The translations under genes and the position numbers were made by a program. From Pseudomonas sp. Teo4 (GTDB lineage Bacteria > Pseudomonadota > Gammaproteobacteria > Pseudomonadales > Pseudomonadaceae), in assembly GCF_034387475.1 (NCBI RefSeq), contig NZ_JAXCIL010000002.1, positions 558,001 through 622,000 on the forward strand: a stretch of DNA of 64,000 nucleotides, given 5' to 3'. Below, in pieces: positions 56,520 through 64,000 of the stretch. The number at the start of each line of letters is the position of its first letter. The stretch's first letter is position 1. The notes beneath the pieces are model-generated. The model saw only the letters and a program-made list of their open reading frames with translations, searched no databases and was not told where the DNA came from.

Positions 56520-58043
56520 TCAGTTCAGCGCCGTCAGCACAGGCTGCGGCAACCGGGAATTTTTGAGCAGGGCGGCGGCGCTGGCGATGTCCGGTGCCAG
56601 CCAGCGGTCCTGCACGTAAGCTGGAACCTGCTCGCGCAGCAGACGCCAGGCGGCGTCGGTACCGACGCCGAAGCGCTGTTCCTTGAGGAATTCGAAGGCC
56701 TGAGCGGCCAGCAAGTACTCGATGGCGAGAATCTGCGTGCAGTTCTCCAGCACCTGATGCAGCTTCAATGCGGCATTGGTGCCCAGGCTCAGGTGGTCTT
56801 CCTGAAGGCCCGAGGTGACGTAGTTGTCGAGCACCGCTGGTTGCGCCAACTGGCGGTTTTGCGCGCAAAGCGAGGCTGCCACGTACTGAGCGATCATCAT
56901 CCCCGAGTTGACCCCAGGGTTGCTGACCAGGAATGCCGGCAGGCCACTGACGTGCGGGTTGACCAGGCGGTCCAGGCGGCGCTCGGCGATAGAGCCGATC
57001 TCGGCCATGGCAATGGCCAGCAAGTCGGCAGCCATGGCAACGGACTGGCCGTGTGGGTTGGCCTGGGAGACCACGCGGAAATTATCTGGCGTACCCAACA
57101 GCAGCGGGTTGTCGTTGGCGCCATTGAGCTCTGCCTCGATCTGCCGCACGGCGTGGGCCCACTGGTCACGGGCAGCGCCATGCACCTGCGGAATGGAGCG
57201 AATGCTCAAGGCATCCTGAGTGCGGATGCCTTTGCTGGCGGCAATCACTTCGCTGCCCTCGAGCAACGCGCGCAGATGCGTGCCGACCACTTGCATGCCC
57301 GGATGCGGCTTGAGCGCGATGATCTCGGGGTCAAAGGCGTCGATCTGCCCGCGCAATGCCTCGAAGCTCATGGCACCGATCACATCGGCCCATTGCAGCA
57401 GGCGGCTGGCATCGTCCAAGGCCAAGCTGGCCAGGCCGGTCATGCACGGCGTGCCGTTGACCAGGCACAGGCCGTCCTTGGCACCCAGCTGAACAGGTTC
57501 CAGGCCTTCAGCGCCCAGAGCCTGGGCGGCTTCCACGATCTGCCCGCGGTAGCTGACCTTGCCGATACCCAGCAGGCTCACCCCGACATGGGCCATGTGG
57601 GTCAGGTAACCCACCGAACCCTGGGACGGCACCTGAGGGGTGATGCCGTGGTTGAGCAGCGCCAGCAGCGCCTCGACCACGCCACGCTGAATGCCGGACT
57701 TGCCGTGACTGAAGTTGACGATGGCGGCGCAGATGATCGCCCGGGTCTGCTCATCAGGCAGCGCCGGCCCCACGCCACAGGCATGGCTGAGCAGGGTATT
57801 GCGCGATAGCGCGCTCAACTGCTCGCCTTGCAGCGATACGTTGCACAGCGCGCCCAGGCCGGTGTTGACGCCATAAGCACGCTCACCGCTCTCGACGATA
57901 TGCCGCACGATGGCCTGGGCATTGTCGATGCGCGCCCACACCTGCGGCGCCAGTTTCAGGCGTGCGCCATGGCGAGCCACGGCGGCGATGTCCTGCCAAC
58001 GCACCGGGGCGCCGGTGATAACCACGGTTTCAGCTTGCGACAT
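56520..58043 (-). CDS. HutH/PAL-family homologue lacking the MIO tripeptide
   Basis: A 507-residue aromatic amino acid lyase-fold protein. Overall similarity to HutH runs end to end ([46 protein letters not shown]). At the cofactor site, however, GSVG is followed directly by YLTHMAH: the Ala-Ser-Gly present in the neighbouring HutH is exactly missing. The Tyr in DPYSLR is replaced (DALSIR) and the catalytic-region Phe is replaced by Pro (QANPHGQS). It probably cannot form MIO, so a normal lyase reaction is unlikely. It may be a regulator, scaffold or binding protein. The start is ATG 58043 with GAGGA upstream, overlapping the end region of hutV. Function unknown. Confidence 0.9.
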   Translation of the reverse strand: MSQAETVVITGAPVRWQDIAAVARHGARLKLAPQVWARIDNAQAIVRHIVESGERAYGVNTGLGALCNVSLQGEQLSALSRNTLLSHACGVGPALPDEQTRAIICAAIVNFSHGKSGIQRGVVEALLALLNHGITPQVPSQGSVGYLTHMAHVGVSLLGIGKVSYRGQIVEAAQALGAEGLEPVQLGAKDGLCLVNGTPCMTGLASLALDDASRLLQWADVIGAMSFEALRGQIDAFDPEIIALKPHPGMQVVGTHLRALLEGSEVIAASKGIRTQDALSIRSIPQVHGAARDQWAHAVRQIEAELNGANDNPLLLGTPDNFRVVSQANPHGQSVAMAADLLAIAMAEIGSIAERRLDRLVNPHVSGLPAFLVSNPGVNSGMMIAQYVAASLCAQNRQLAQPAVLDNYVTSGLQEDHLSLGTNAALKLHQVLENCTQILAIEYLLAAQAFEFLKEQRFGVGTDAAWRLLREQVPAYVQDRWLAPDIASAAALLKNSRLPQPVLTALN

Positions 58044-58051
58044 GGCGATCC

Positions 58052-58882
58052 TCATACCGCGACCGCGCGGCGCTGGACGAAGCGGTCGACGTATTCGTCG
58101 GCCGGGTTGTGGAGAATCTGGTGTGGCGTACCGACCTGAATCAGGCGGCCATCCTTGAGAATGGCGATGCGATTACCGATACGCACTGCTTCATCCAGGT
58201 CATGGGTGATGAACACGATGGTCTTGTGCAAGGTCTTCTGCAGCTCCAGCAACTGGTCCTGCATTTCGGCACGAATCAGCGGGTCCAGGGCACTGAAAGC
58301 CTCGTCCATGAGAATGATGTCGGTGTCCGCCGCCAGGGCCCGGGCCAGGCCGACGCGCTGACGCATGCCGCCCGACAGCTGGTGCGGATACTTCTTCTCG
58401 TAGCCCTTCAGGCCCACGGTCTCGATCCACTGCTGGGCGCGCTCGGCGCACAATTGCTTGTTCTCGCCACGCACCTTCAGGCCATAGGCGACGTTGTCCA
58501 GCACATTGCCGTGCGGCAACAGGCCGAAGCTCTGGAACACCATGCTGATCTTGCGTCGGCGGAATTCGCGCAAGGCCTCCGTGTCGTACTTCAGGATGTC
58601 CTCGCCATCGACCAGAATCTGCCCGCTGGTGGGGTCGATCAGGCGGTTGAAGTGGCGCACCAGGGTCGATTTGCCGGACCCGGACAAGCCCATGATGACG
58701 AAGATCTCGCCACTGCCGATGGACAGCGACAGGTCGTTGACCCCCACCACGCAGCCGGTCTGCGCCAGCACCTGCTCCTTGCCCTGCTTGTTGCGGATCA
58801 GTTGCAGGGCTTCCTCGGCGCGGTCGCCGAAGATCTTGAAGACATTCTTCACTTCGATCTTGCTGATCGCCTGCGTGCTCAT
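58052..58882 (-). CDS. hutV: Histidine ABC transporter, ATP-binding protein HutV
   Basis: A 276-residue ATPase of the ProV-like quaternary amine/histidine class. It has an N-terminal extension of about 50 residues before the ABC fold ([18 protein letters not shown]). Walker A is GLSGSGKST, the signature is [15 protein letters not shown], Walker B is [15 protein letters not shown], and [11 protein letters not shown] follows. It lacks the C-terminal CBS domains of true ProV. It starts at ATG 58882, overlapping the hutW stop by ATGA. Confidence 0.93.
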   Translation of the reverse strand: MSTQAISKIEVKNVFKIFGDRAEEALQLIRNKQGKEQVLAQTGCVVGVNDLSLSIGSGEIFVIMGLSGSGKSTLVRHFNRLIDPTSGQILVDGEDILKYDTEALREFRRRKISMVFQSFGLLPHGNVLDNVAYGLKVRGENKQLCAERAQQWIETVGLKGYEKKYPHQLSGGMRQRVGLARALAADTDIILMDEAFSALDPLIRAEMQDQLLELQKTLHKTIVFITHDLDEAVRIGNRIAILKDGRLIQVGTPHQILHNPADEYVDRFVQRRAVAV

Positions 58883-59730
58883 TTGCTCACCTCATGGCGT
58901 GGCCGGCCATAGGCCTGGGTAATGCGGTCGAACACCACCGCGAGAATGACGATCGCCAGGCCAGCTTCCAGGCCACGGCCGACGTTGAGGGTCTGGATCC
59001 CGACCAGCACGTCTTCGCCCAGGCCACGGGCACCGATCATCGAAGCGATCACGACCATCGACAACGCCATCATGGTGGTCTGGTTGATGCCGGCCATGAT
59101 GCTGGGCAATGCCAACGGCAATTGCACGCCGAACAGTTGTTGCCAGCGGTTGGCGCCGAAGGCGTTGATGGCCTCCATCACCTCGCCGTCGACCTGGCGA
59201 ATGCCCAGGTCAGTCAGCCTGATCAGGGGTGGCGCAGCGTAGATCACCGTGGCGAAGATCGCCGGCACCTTGCCCAGGCCAAACAGCATCAGCACCGGAA
59301 TCAGGTACACGAAGCTGGGCATGGTCTGCATGATGTCCAGCAGTGGCATCAGTACTGCGCGCAGGCGGTTGCTGCGTGCCGACAGAATGCCCAGCGGAAT
59401 GCCCACCAGCACCGAGATGAACGTCGCCACCAGCATCAGCGCCAGGGTCTGCATCAGTTTGTCCCACAGGCCCACGGCACCGACCAGGAACAACAGGCCG
59501 GTGATCACCAGGGTCGGCAGAACGCGGCGGGTGGCGTGCCAGGCGATGACCGCCACCACACCCAGCATCAGCCACCAGGGTGTGGCGCGCAGCAGGCCTT
59601 CGAGGCTGACGATGGCCCACAGCAAGGTGTCGGAAATGTGCCGGAACACATCGCCGTAGTTGGTCACCAGGGCGTCGACCCAGCCGTTGACCCAGTCGGC
59701 GATGGAGAATGTCAGGTTGTCAGGAAACAT
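58879..59730 (-). CDS. hutW: Histidine ABC transporter, permease HutW
   Basis: A 283-residue ProW-like permease with about six membrane helices. A long N-terminal region ([30 protein letters not shown]) precedes helices such as [16 protein letters not shown] and [17 protein letters not shown]. The EAA-type ATPase-docking loop is [32 protein letters not shown]. The start is ATG 59730 (MFPDNLTF); a GTG three codons earlier (59739) is possible. It lies 26 bases downstream of hutX and overlaps hutV. Confidence 0.92.
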   Translation of the reverse strand: MFPDNLTFSIADWVNGWVDALVTNYGDVFRHISDTLLWAIVSLEGLLRATPWWLMLGVVAVIAWHATRRVLPTLVITGLLFLVGAVGLWDKLMQTLALMLVATFISVLVGIPLGILSARSNRLRAVLMPLLDIMQTMPSFVYLIPVLMLFGLGKVPAIFATVIYAAPPLIRLTDLGIRQVDGEVMEAINAFGANRWQQLFGVQLPLALPSIMAGINQTTMMALSMVVIASMIGARGLGEDVLVGIQTLNVGRGLEAGLAIVILAVVFDRITQAYGRPRHEVSK

Positions 59731-59756
59731 AGGTTCCACTCATCAGCTGAGGACGC

Positions 59757-60725
59757 TCAGAGCGCCGCGTTGATCTTCTTGGCAGCCTCTTCGCTGACCC
59801 AGGCCTGCCAGACTTCAGGATGTTCCTTGAGGAACGCCTTGGCCAGTTCCGGCGACTCGATCCGATCCTTGGTCATGCGCGCCAGGTTCTGGTTCAGCAG
59901 GTCGATCGGCAAATTGACCTTCTCCAACACCGCCACCAGTTCGGGGGCTTGCTCGTGGAACGCCTTGGACAGCCCGACCTTGATCGTCACGGACTTGTCC
60001 ACGCCCTCTTTCTCCTGCAGCTTGACCAGGTCGACCTGGCCCATCAGCGGGGTTGGGGTCCAGTAGTAGAAAAGAATCGGCTCGCCGCGCTTGTAGCTCG
60101 ACAGCACAGCGGCATCCAGCGCCGGGCCGGTGCCGGGGCGGAAGTTGGTGTAGCTGCTCTCCAGACCGTAGTCCTTGAGCATCTTGGTGTTGTCCAGTTC
60201 ACAGGTCCAACCGGCCGGGCAGTTGTAGAAGCGGCCTTTGCTTGGCTCCTCCTGGTCCTTGAACACACTGGAATACTTGGCCAGGTCGGCGACGTTCTTC
60301 AGGTCTGGCGCCTTGGCTTCGAGCTTGCGCTTGGCATCGCCCTCGATCACGTAACGCGGTACGTACCAGCCTTCCTGTGCGCCAACCACCGGTGCGCCGA
60401 CACCCACCACCTTGCCGGCGGCCTCAGCCTTGTTCCACACTTCGCTGCGGCCAACCCACTCCTCGGCGAACACCTGGATGTCGTTGGTGCCCAGGGCGTT
60501 TTCCATGGTGATGGAGTTACCGGGCAGGCTGTCGGTGTCGCAGCCGTAACCGTTCTTCAATACGAACTGCATCACGTCGGTCAGCAGCATGCCGCTTTCC
60601 CAGTTCAGCCCGGCGAACTTCACCGGCTTGCCGGATTCGCACCAGCCCGCGGCCTGGCTGCTGCCGGCAGCGCCGAGCAGACCAAGGGCGAACAGCGAGG
60701 CGAGCAGGGTCTTGTTGGTTTTCAT
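59757..60725 (-). CDS. hutX: Histidine ABC transporter, periplasmic binding protein HutX
   Basis: A 322-residue solute-binding protein of the glycine-betaine/ProX-like (OpuAC) family. The signal peptide ends near GAAGSSQAAG, and the mature part starts with WCESGKPVKFAGLNWESGML. Trp and Tyr residues of the kind that form the ligand box are seen in EGWYVPRYVIEG and LFYYWTPTPLMG. Cys residues in CPAGWTC suggest a disulfide. It starts at ATG 60725 with GGGAG upstream. It is the first of hutXWV and is separated from hutU by a mixed REP pair. Histidine as substrate is inferred from hut context. Confidence 0.92.
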   Translation of the reverse strand: MKTNKTLLASLFALGLLGAAGSSQAAGWCESGKPVKFAGLNWESGMLLTDVMQFVLKNGYGCDTDSLPGNSITMENALGTNDIQVFAEEWVGRSEVWNKAEAAGKVVGVGAPVVGAQEGWYVPRYVIEGDAKRKLEAKAPDLKNVADLAKYSSVFKDQEEPSKGRFYNCPAGWTCELDNTKMLKDYGLESSYTNFRPGTGPALDAAVLSSYKRGEPILFYYWTPTPLMGQVDLVKLQEKEGVDKSVTIKVGLSKAFHEQAPELVAVLEKVNLPIDLLNQNLARMTKDRIESPELAKAFLKEHPEVWQAWVSEEAAKKINAAL

Positions 60726-60800
60726 TACGTGACGCTCCCAAACTTGAAAGTGGAATTCGGCAGGGCTTGAAAAAGTTGGGACCGGGGCTGCTTTGCGTCC

Positions 60801-60870
60801 CATCGCCGGCAAGCCGGCTCCCACAGGGTTCAACTCAGTCCTTGTGGGAGCGGGTTTACCCGCGAAGAGC
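60801..60870. repeat. Hybrid REP pair (type B + type A) between hutU and hutX
   Basis: A type B copy (CATCGCCGGCAAGCCGGCTC, 60801-60820) is paired with an inverted type A copy (GGGAGCGGGTTTACCCGCGAA, about 60846-60866). It is the only mixed pair in the window. It lies inside the hut gene set and may act as an attenuator between hutU and the transporter genes. Confidence 0.85.
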
Positions 60871-60893
60871 TGTGCAGCAGCCCCAAGTGCCCG

Positions 60894-62573
60894 TCAGCCG
60901 GTAATCATCGGCAGGTTCAGCCCCTGCTCTTTGGCGCACTCGATCGCAATTTCATACCCTGCATCGGCATGGCGCATCACGCCGGTGGCCGGGTCGTTGG
61001 TCAGCACGCGGGCGATACGCTCGGCGGCTTCGTCGGTGCCGTCACATACAATCACCATGCCCGAGTGCTGCGAGAAGCCCATGCCCACGCCGCCGCCGTG
61101 GTGCAGCGAGACCCAGGTGGCGCCGCTGGCGGTGTTGAGCAGGGCGTTGAGCAGTGGCCAGTCGGAGACCGCATCCGAACCGTCGCGCATGGCTTCGGTT
61201 TCGCGGTTGGGGCTGGATACCGAGCCCGAGTCCAGGTGGTCGCGACCGATCACGATCGGCGCCGACAGCTCGCCGCTGCGCACCATTTCGTTGAAGGCCA
61301 GGCCCAGCTTGGCACGCAGGCCCAGGCCAACCCAGCAGATACGCGCCGGCAGGCCTTGGAAGCTGATGCGCTCGCGGGCCATGTCCAACCAGCGATGCAG
61401 GTGGGCGTCGTCGGGGATCAGTTCCTTGACCTTGGCGTCGGTCTTGTAGATGTCCTCGGCGTCACCGGACAGCGCCGCCCAACGGAACGGGCCGATGCCA
61501 CGGCAGAACAGCGGGCGGATGTACGCCGGCACGAAGCCTGGGAAGTCGAAGGCATTGCTCACGCCCTCTTCCTTGGCCATCTGGCGAATGTTGTTGCCAT
61601 AGTCGAAGGTCGGAACGCCCTGCTTCTGGAAGTCGAGCATGGCCTGCACGTGCACGGCCATCGACTGCTTGGCGGCCTTGACCACGGCAGCTGGCTCGGT
61701 CTGGGCGCGGTCGCGGTACTGTTCCCAGGTCCAACCGGCCGGCAGGTAGCCGTTGAGCGGGTCGTGGGCGCTGGTCTGGTCGGTGACCATGTCCGGGCGC
61801 ACACCACGGCGCACCAGCTCGGGCAGGATTTCAGCGGCGTTGCCGTGCAGGGCGATGGAGATGGCCTTGCCTTCGGCGGTGTACTTGGCGATGCGCGCCA
61901 GGGCGTCATCCAGGTCGGTGGCCTGCTCGTCGACGTAGCGAGTCTGCAGGCGGAAGTCGATGCGGCTCTGCTGGCATTCGATGTTCAACGAGCAGGCACC
62001 GGCCAGGGTTGCTGCCAGCGGTTGGGCGCCGCCCATGCCGCCCAGACCGGCGGTCAGTACCCACTTGCCCTTGAGGCTGCCGTTGTAGTGCTGGCGGCCA
62101 GCCTCGACGAAGGTTTCATAGGTGCCCTGGACGATGCCTTGGCTGCCGATGTAGATCCAGCTGCCGGCGGTCATCTGGCCGTACATGGCCAGGCCCTTGG
62201 CATCCAGTTCGTTGAAGTGTTCCCAATTGGCCCAGTGCGGCACCAGGTTGGAGTTGGCGATCAGCACACGCGGGGCGTTTGCATGGGTCTTGAACACGCC
62301 GACCGGCTTGCCCGACTGCACCAGCAGGGTTTCATCGTCGTTAAGGTTGGTCAGGCTCTCGACGATCTTGTCGTAGCACGCCCAGTTGCGGGCGGCGCGG
62401 CCAATGCCGCCGTACACCACCAGCTCTTTCGGGTTTTCAGCAACCTGCGGGTCGAGGTTGTTCATCAGCATGCGCAGCGGCGCTTCGGTCAGCCAGCTTT
62501 TGGCGGTCAACTTGTTGCCACGCGGGGCGCGGATCTCGACGTCACGGAATTTGTTCAAGTTGTTGTCAGTCAC
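60894..62573 (-). CDS. hutU: Urocanate hydratase
   Basis: This 559-residue NAD-dependent urocanase converts urocanate to imidazolonepropionate, the second step. Strong family motifs are [52 protein letters not shown], the [14 protein letters not shown] segment with the conserved cysteine, [20 protein letters not shown] and HHGGGVGMG. It starts at GTG 62573 with AAGGAG nine bases upstream. It is the first gene after the regulated promoter in 62574-62890 and is divergent from no gene; hutD ends upstream on the same strand. Confidence 0.97.
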   Translation of the reverse strand: MTDNNLNKFRDVEIRAPRGNKLTAKSWLTEAPLRMLMNNLDPQVAENPKELVVYGGIGRAARNWACYDKIVESLTNLNDDETLLVQSGKPVGVFKTHANAPRVLIANSNLVPHWANWEHFNELDAKGLAMYGQMTAGSWIYIGSQGIVQGTYETFVEAGRQHYNGSLKGKWVLTAGLGGMGGAQPLAATLAGACSLNIECQQSRIDFRLQTRYVDEQATDLDDALARIAKYTAEGKAISIALHGNAAEILPELVRRGVRPDMVTDQTSAHDPLNGYLPAGWTWEQYRDRAQTEPAAVVKAAKQSMAVHVQAMLDFQKQGVPTFDYGNNIRQMAKEEGVSNAFDFPGFVPAYIRPLFCRGIGPFRWAALSGDAEDIYKTDAKVKELIPDDAHLHRWLDMARERISFQGLPARICWVGLGLRAKLGLAFNEMVRSGELSAPIVIGRDHLDSGSVSSPNRETEAMRDGSDAVSDWPLLNALLNTASGATWVSLHHGGGVGMGFSQHSGMVIVCDGTDEAAERIARVLTNDPATGVMRHADAGYEIAIECAKEQGLNLPMITG

Positions 62574-62684
62574 GAAAAGTGCTCCTTGAGCGATCTATCC
62601 AAACCCGACGCGATCGGCGGGCCAGTGGTGCGTTGTGTCAAACGCGAAAGGGACGGCCTATCCACTTTCGCGCACTTGGCTTTA

Positions 62685-62698
62685 CTTGTACATACAAG
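62685..62698. promoter_or_regulatory. HutC operator palindrome in the hutU leader
   Basis: CTTGTA-CA-TACAAG is a perfect 6+2+6 palindrome matching the TTGTA-NN-TACAA type of site reported for HutC of Pseudomonas. It covers the expected transcription start (about 12 bases beyond the -12 element), so bound HutC would block initiation and urocanate would relieve it. Confidence 0.8.
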
Positions 62699-62701
62699 CA
62701 T

Positions 62702-62719
62702 ATGCAATTGAATTGCCAA
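62702..62719 (-). promoter_or_regulatory. Sigma-54 promoter of hutU
   Basis: The minus strand reads TTGGCAATTCAATTGCAT. The invariant GG and GC are separated by exactly 10 bases, as required for -24/-12 promoters, with TTGGCA and TTGCAT near consensus. hutU transcription in P. fluorescens SBW25 is known to depend on sigma-54 with CbrB/NtrC, which supports the call. Confidence 0.78.
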
Positions 62720-62843
62720 GTCGTCTTTTCGACCACGCACCAGCCGCCTGCGGAGCGGTTGAAGGCCACGTTATTCAAGGGATACGGGGTTTATGAAAAT
62801 TCTGAGAAGGCGTTGCGAGGGAGAATTCAGGCCAAGGCGGCAT

Positions 62844-62860
62844 TGCGCCACCTTGGGGCA
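62844..62860. promoter_or_regulatory. Candidate NtrC-type enhancer site
   Basis: TGCGCCACCTTGGGGCA fits the 17-bp NtrC pattern TGCACC-N5-GGTGCA at 10 of 12 defined positions, with mismatches at the two symmetric inner positions. It is about 130 bp upstream of the sigma-54 promoter, a normal enhancer distance. It needs binding data to confirm. Confidence 0.45.
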
Positions 62861-62890
62861 TTCGGTAACAAATTGTGCGATAGCGGTGCG

Positions 62891-63469
62891 TTACCGGGAA
62901 ACGTCGCTCAGTTCGATGACACAGCACAGCCCGGTGACTTCCAGCTCCACCAGGCGATCGTTACCGCTCAAGTGCACGCAGTCGTAGCGGTCCAGGTTAT
63001 CCACAGGCTGCCCGCCGACACGAAGCTGCAATTGTGCCTGCCCACTGAAGACCAGCACGGTGCCTGCGGCGCTGAACAGCCGGGTACTGCCGTTGAACCA
63101 CTGCAGGCGCGCACGGTAACGCTCGGGGGCATAGATGAGGTTGAAGTCGCGGATCGGGCCACCCAGCAGGTGACAATTCACCTGGCTCTGGCCATCGAAG
63201 GCGAATGCATCGAACGGCAACAACGGCCGCGACGCCACACCATCGACACTCAGGCGCATGCCGTCCCCTTGCAAGACGGTGATGATCCGCTGATAGCCGA
63301 CGAAGCTGGAGAAGCCGCCGGAAGCCTCGATATCGGCAATGGAAAGACGCCAGCCGAAACCGTCCAGTCCATCACCCGCGTCGCGCGTGATTTCTTCGGT
63401 GTAACCGCCACCGTTCTTCCAGGGCATGCGTGGGTAATCCCGCGCACGTAACACATGCAGGTGGCTCAT
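62891..63469 (-). CDS. hutD: HutD family protein (cupin-like hut accessory protein)
   Basis: A 192-residue HutD/Ves-family bicupin protein. The family N-terminus is RARDYPRMPWKNGGGYTEEI, followed by FGWRLSIADIEASGGFSSFVGYQRIITVLQG and NCHLLGGPIRDFNLIY, with a second cupin half ending in LEVTGLCCVIEL. In SBW25 HutD was proposed to set an upper bound on hut activity; its molecular role is unknown. It starts at ATG 63469, overlapping the hutC stop (ATGA), so hutC and hutD are co-translated. Confidence 0.93.
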   Translation of the reverse strand: MSHLHVLRARDYPRMPWKNGGGYTEEITRDAGDGLDGFGWRLSIADIEASGGFSSFVGYQRIITVLQGDGMRLSVDGVASRPLLPFDAFAFDGQSQVNCHLLGGPIRDFNLIYAPERYRARLQWFNGSTRLFSAAGTVLVFSGQAQLQLRVGGQPVDNLDRYDCVHLSGNDRLVELEVTGLCCVIELSDVSR

Positions 63470-64000
63470 TTGCTGAAGCGTCCTTCCAGGCGATGACGGG
63501 AACCCGGGTGAATCAACCGAGCGGCAGTAACTGGCAGGCGACCAGACCAGGTACGGCGACGGATCAGCAGGCAAGGCTCGCCACGCTCGATCTGCAGCAG
63601 TTCGCATTCATCGGGCTCGGCGAGGATGGCCTCGACCACGTGCTCACCCTCTGTCAGCGGTGCAACCTGAGACAGATAGGCATACGGCGTCTGGCGGGTG
63701 AAGTCCTGCTTGAGGTAGTCCGGCGCGATGGCGGCGTTGACGTAGCGGTCCTCGATCTGCACCGGTACGCCATTCTCGTAATGCACGATCAGCGAGTGGA
63801 ACACCCGCTGGCCTTCGCGCATGTCCAGGGCCAAAGCGCGCTCGGAGCCGGCCGCTTCCTCGGTAAGGGTGATGACCTGGCAGCTATGCTGGTGGCCACG
63901 GGCGGCAATCTCGTCTGCGATGTTGTGGACCTCGAACAGCGCCGAGCGGGTCTTGGGCTCGGCGACGAAGGTCCCCACGCCTTGCATGCGTACCAGCAGG
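63466..64000 (-). CDS. hutC: Histidine utilization repressor HutC, N-terminus beyond window edge
   Basis: The C-terminal 177 residues of a GntR-family (HutC subfamily) repressor. The reading frame is open to base 64000; residues LLVR-MQGVGTFVAEPK continue upstream, so ATG 63987 is internal and the winged-helix DNA-binding domain of about 70 residues is off the window. The ligand-binding UTRA domain is complete: ALALDMREGQRVFHSLIVHYENGVPVQIEDRYVN and EHVVEAILAEPDECELLQIERGEPCLLIRRRTW. Urocanate is the known inducer. Its likely target palindrome is at 62685-62698. It is upstream of and overlapping hutD. Confidence 0.94.
   Translation of the reverse strand, partial: LLVRMQGVGTFVAEPKTRSALFEVHNIADEIAARGHQHSCQVITLTEEAAGSERALALDMREGQRVFHSLIVHYENGVPVQIEDRYVNAAIAPDYLKQDFTRQTPYAYLSQVAPLTEGEHVVEAILAEPDECELLQIERGEPCLLIRRRTWSGRLPVTAARLIHPGSRHRLEGRFSK

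Larger units (their letters stand above)
62574..62890 (-). promoter_or_regulatory. hutU upstream control region (317 bp without a gene)
   Basis: No coding sequence is seen here. From the hutU end it holds the leader with the ribosome-binding site, a HutC-type palindrome, a sigma-54 promoter and a candidate NtrC-type site, each listed separately. At 62864-62895 GGTAAC and GTTACC form an inverted pair with 20 bases between, overlapping the hutD stop. Its polarity does not fit the CbrB pattern I know. Confidence 0.75.

Noticed and set aside
60969..62711. Plus-strand frame of 580 codons over hutU
   Set aside because: It is antisense to hutU, one of the most conserved genes in the window.
62864..62895. 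GGTAAC/GTTACC inverted pair considered as a CbrB site
   Set aside because: The half-sites point the opposite way from the TGTTAC-N-GTAACA pattern I know, the spacing is 20, and it overlaps the hutD stop. Not strong enough to call.

Overview
The window is a stretch of a Pseudomonas chromosome from the P. putida group. The evidence is high GC with Pseudomonas-style starts, a class II (medium-chain-length) pha cluster, the inactive dihydroorotase partner pyrC' next to pyrB, a hutCDU-XWV-H-I-G cluster, and many copies of the roughly 35-bp extragenic REP sequence typical of P. putida. Almost all of it is core genome with tight operons and many ATGA/GTGA overlaps. Both ends cut genes: bioA lacks its N-terminus at the left edge and hutC lacks its N-terminal DNA-binding part at the right edge. 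No tRNA, rRNA, CRISPR array or intact insertion sequence was seen.

Layout. 1-2.5 kb: bioA, rsmE and a hemolysin III-type membrane protein. 2.7-11.9 kb (minus strand): a Chp/Pil chemosensory operon, pilG-pilH-pilI-pilJ-chpA-chpC, which in relatives controls type IV pili. It has no chpB or pilK adaptation enzymes. 12.2-20.8 kb (plus): gshB, tonB, algH, ruvX, pyrR-pyrB-pyrC', hslV-hslU and a small DUF971 gene. 21.1-27.9 kb: the polyhydroxyalkanoate (PHA) cluster phaC1-Z-C2-D, convergent with the phasin operon phaI-phaF, plus a small PHA-system gene. 28.0-34.0 kb (plus): ubiE-ubiJ-ubiB, hisI-hisE, tatABC and a second RsmE-like methyltransferase. 34.1-38.2 kb: two tandem chemoreceptors with large helical periplasmic domains. 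38.3-40.9 kb (minus): a polar amino acid ABC transporter. 41.1-45.4 kb (minus): opgG-opgH for osmoregulated periplasmic glucans. 45.7-47.1 kb (minus): pip and dtd.

47.3-52.8 kb is the accessory highlight. It is a single 1836-codon gene for a giant effector-like protein: a large toxin-type N-terminal region, leucine-rich repeats, and a C-terminal NEL (IpaH/SspH-type) E3 ubiquitin ligase domain with catalytic Cys1644. It sits alone between housekeeping pip and the hut cluster.

52.8-64.0 kb (minus) is the histidine-utilisation cluster. HutH, HutU, HutI and HutG degrade histidine to glutamate plus formate through formylglutamate. HutXWV imports histidine, and HutC/HutD are regulatory or accessory. 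Between hutV and hutH lies a second HutH-family gene from which the Ala-Ser-Gly tripeptide that makes the MIO cofactor is exactly deleted. The hutU leader shows a sigma-54 promoter, a perfect HutC-type palindrome over the expected start point, and a candidate NtrC-type enhancer about 130 bp upstream.

Two families of REP palindromes, mostly as head-to-head pairs, fill the gaps between operons. One pair is split by a 51-bp palindrome with IS-like ends and a 3-bp direct repeat, a possible miniature insertion element.
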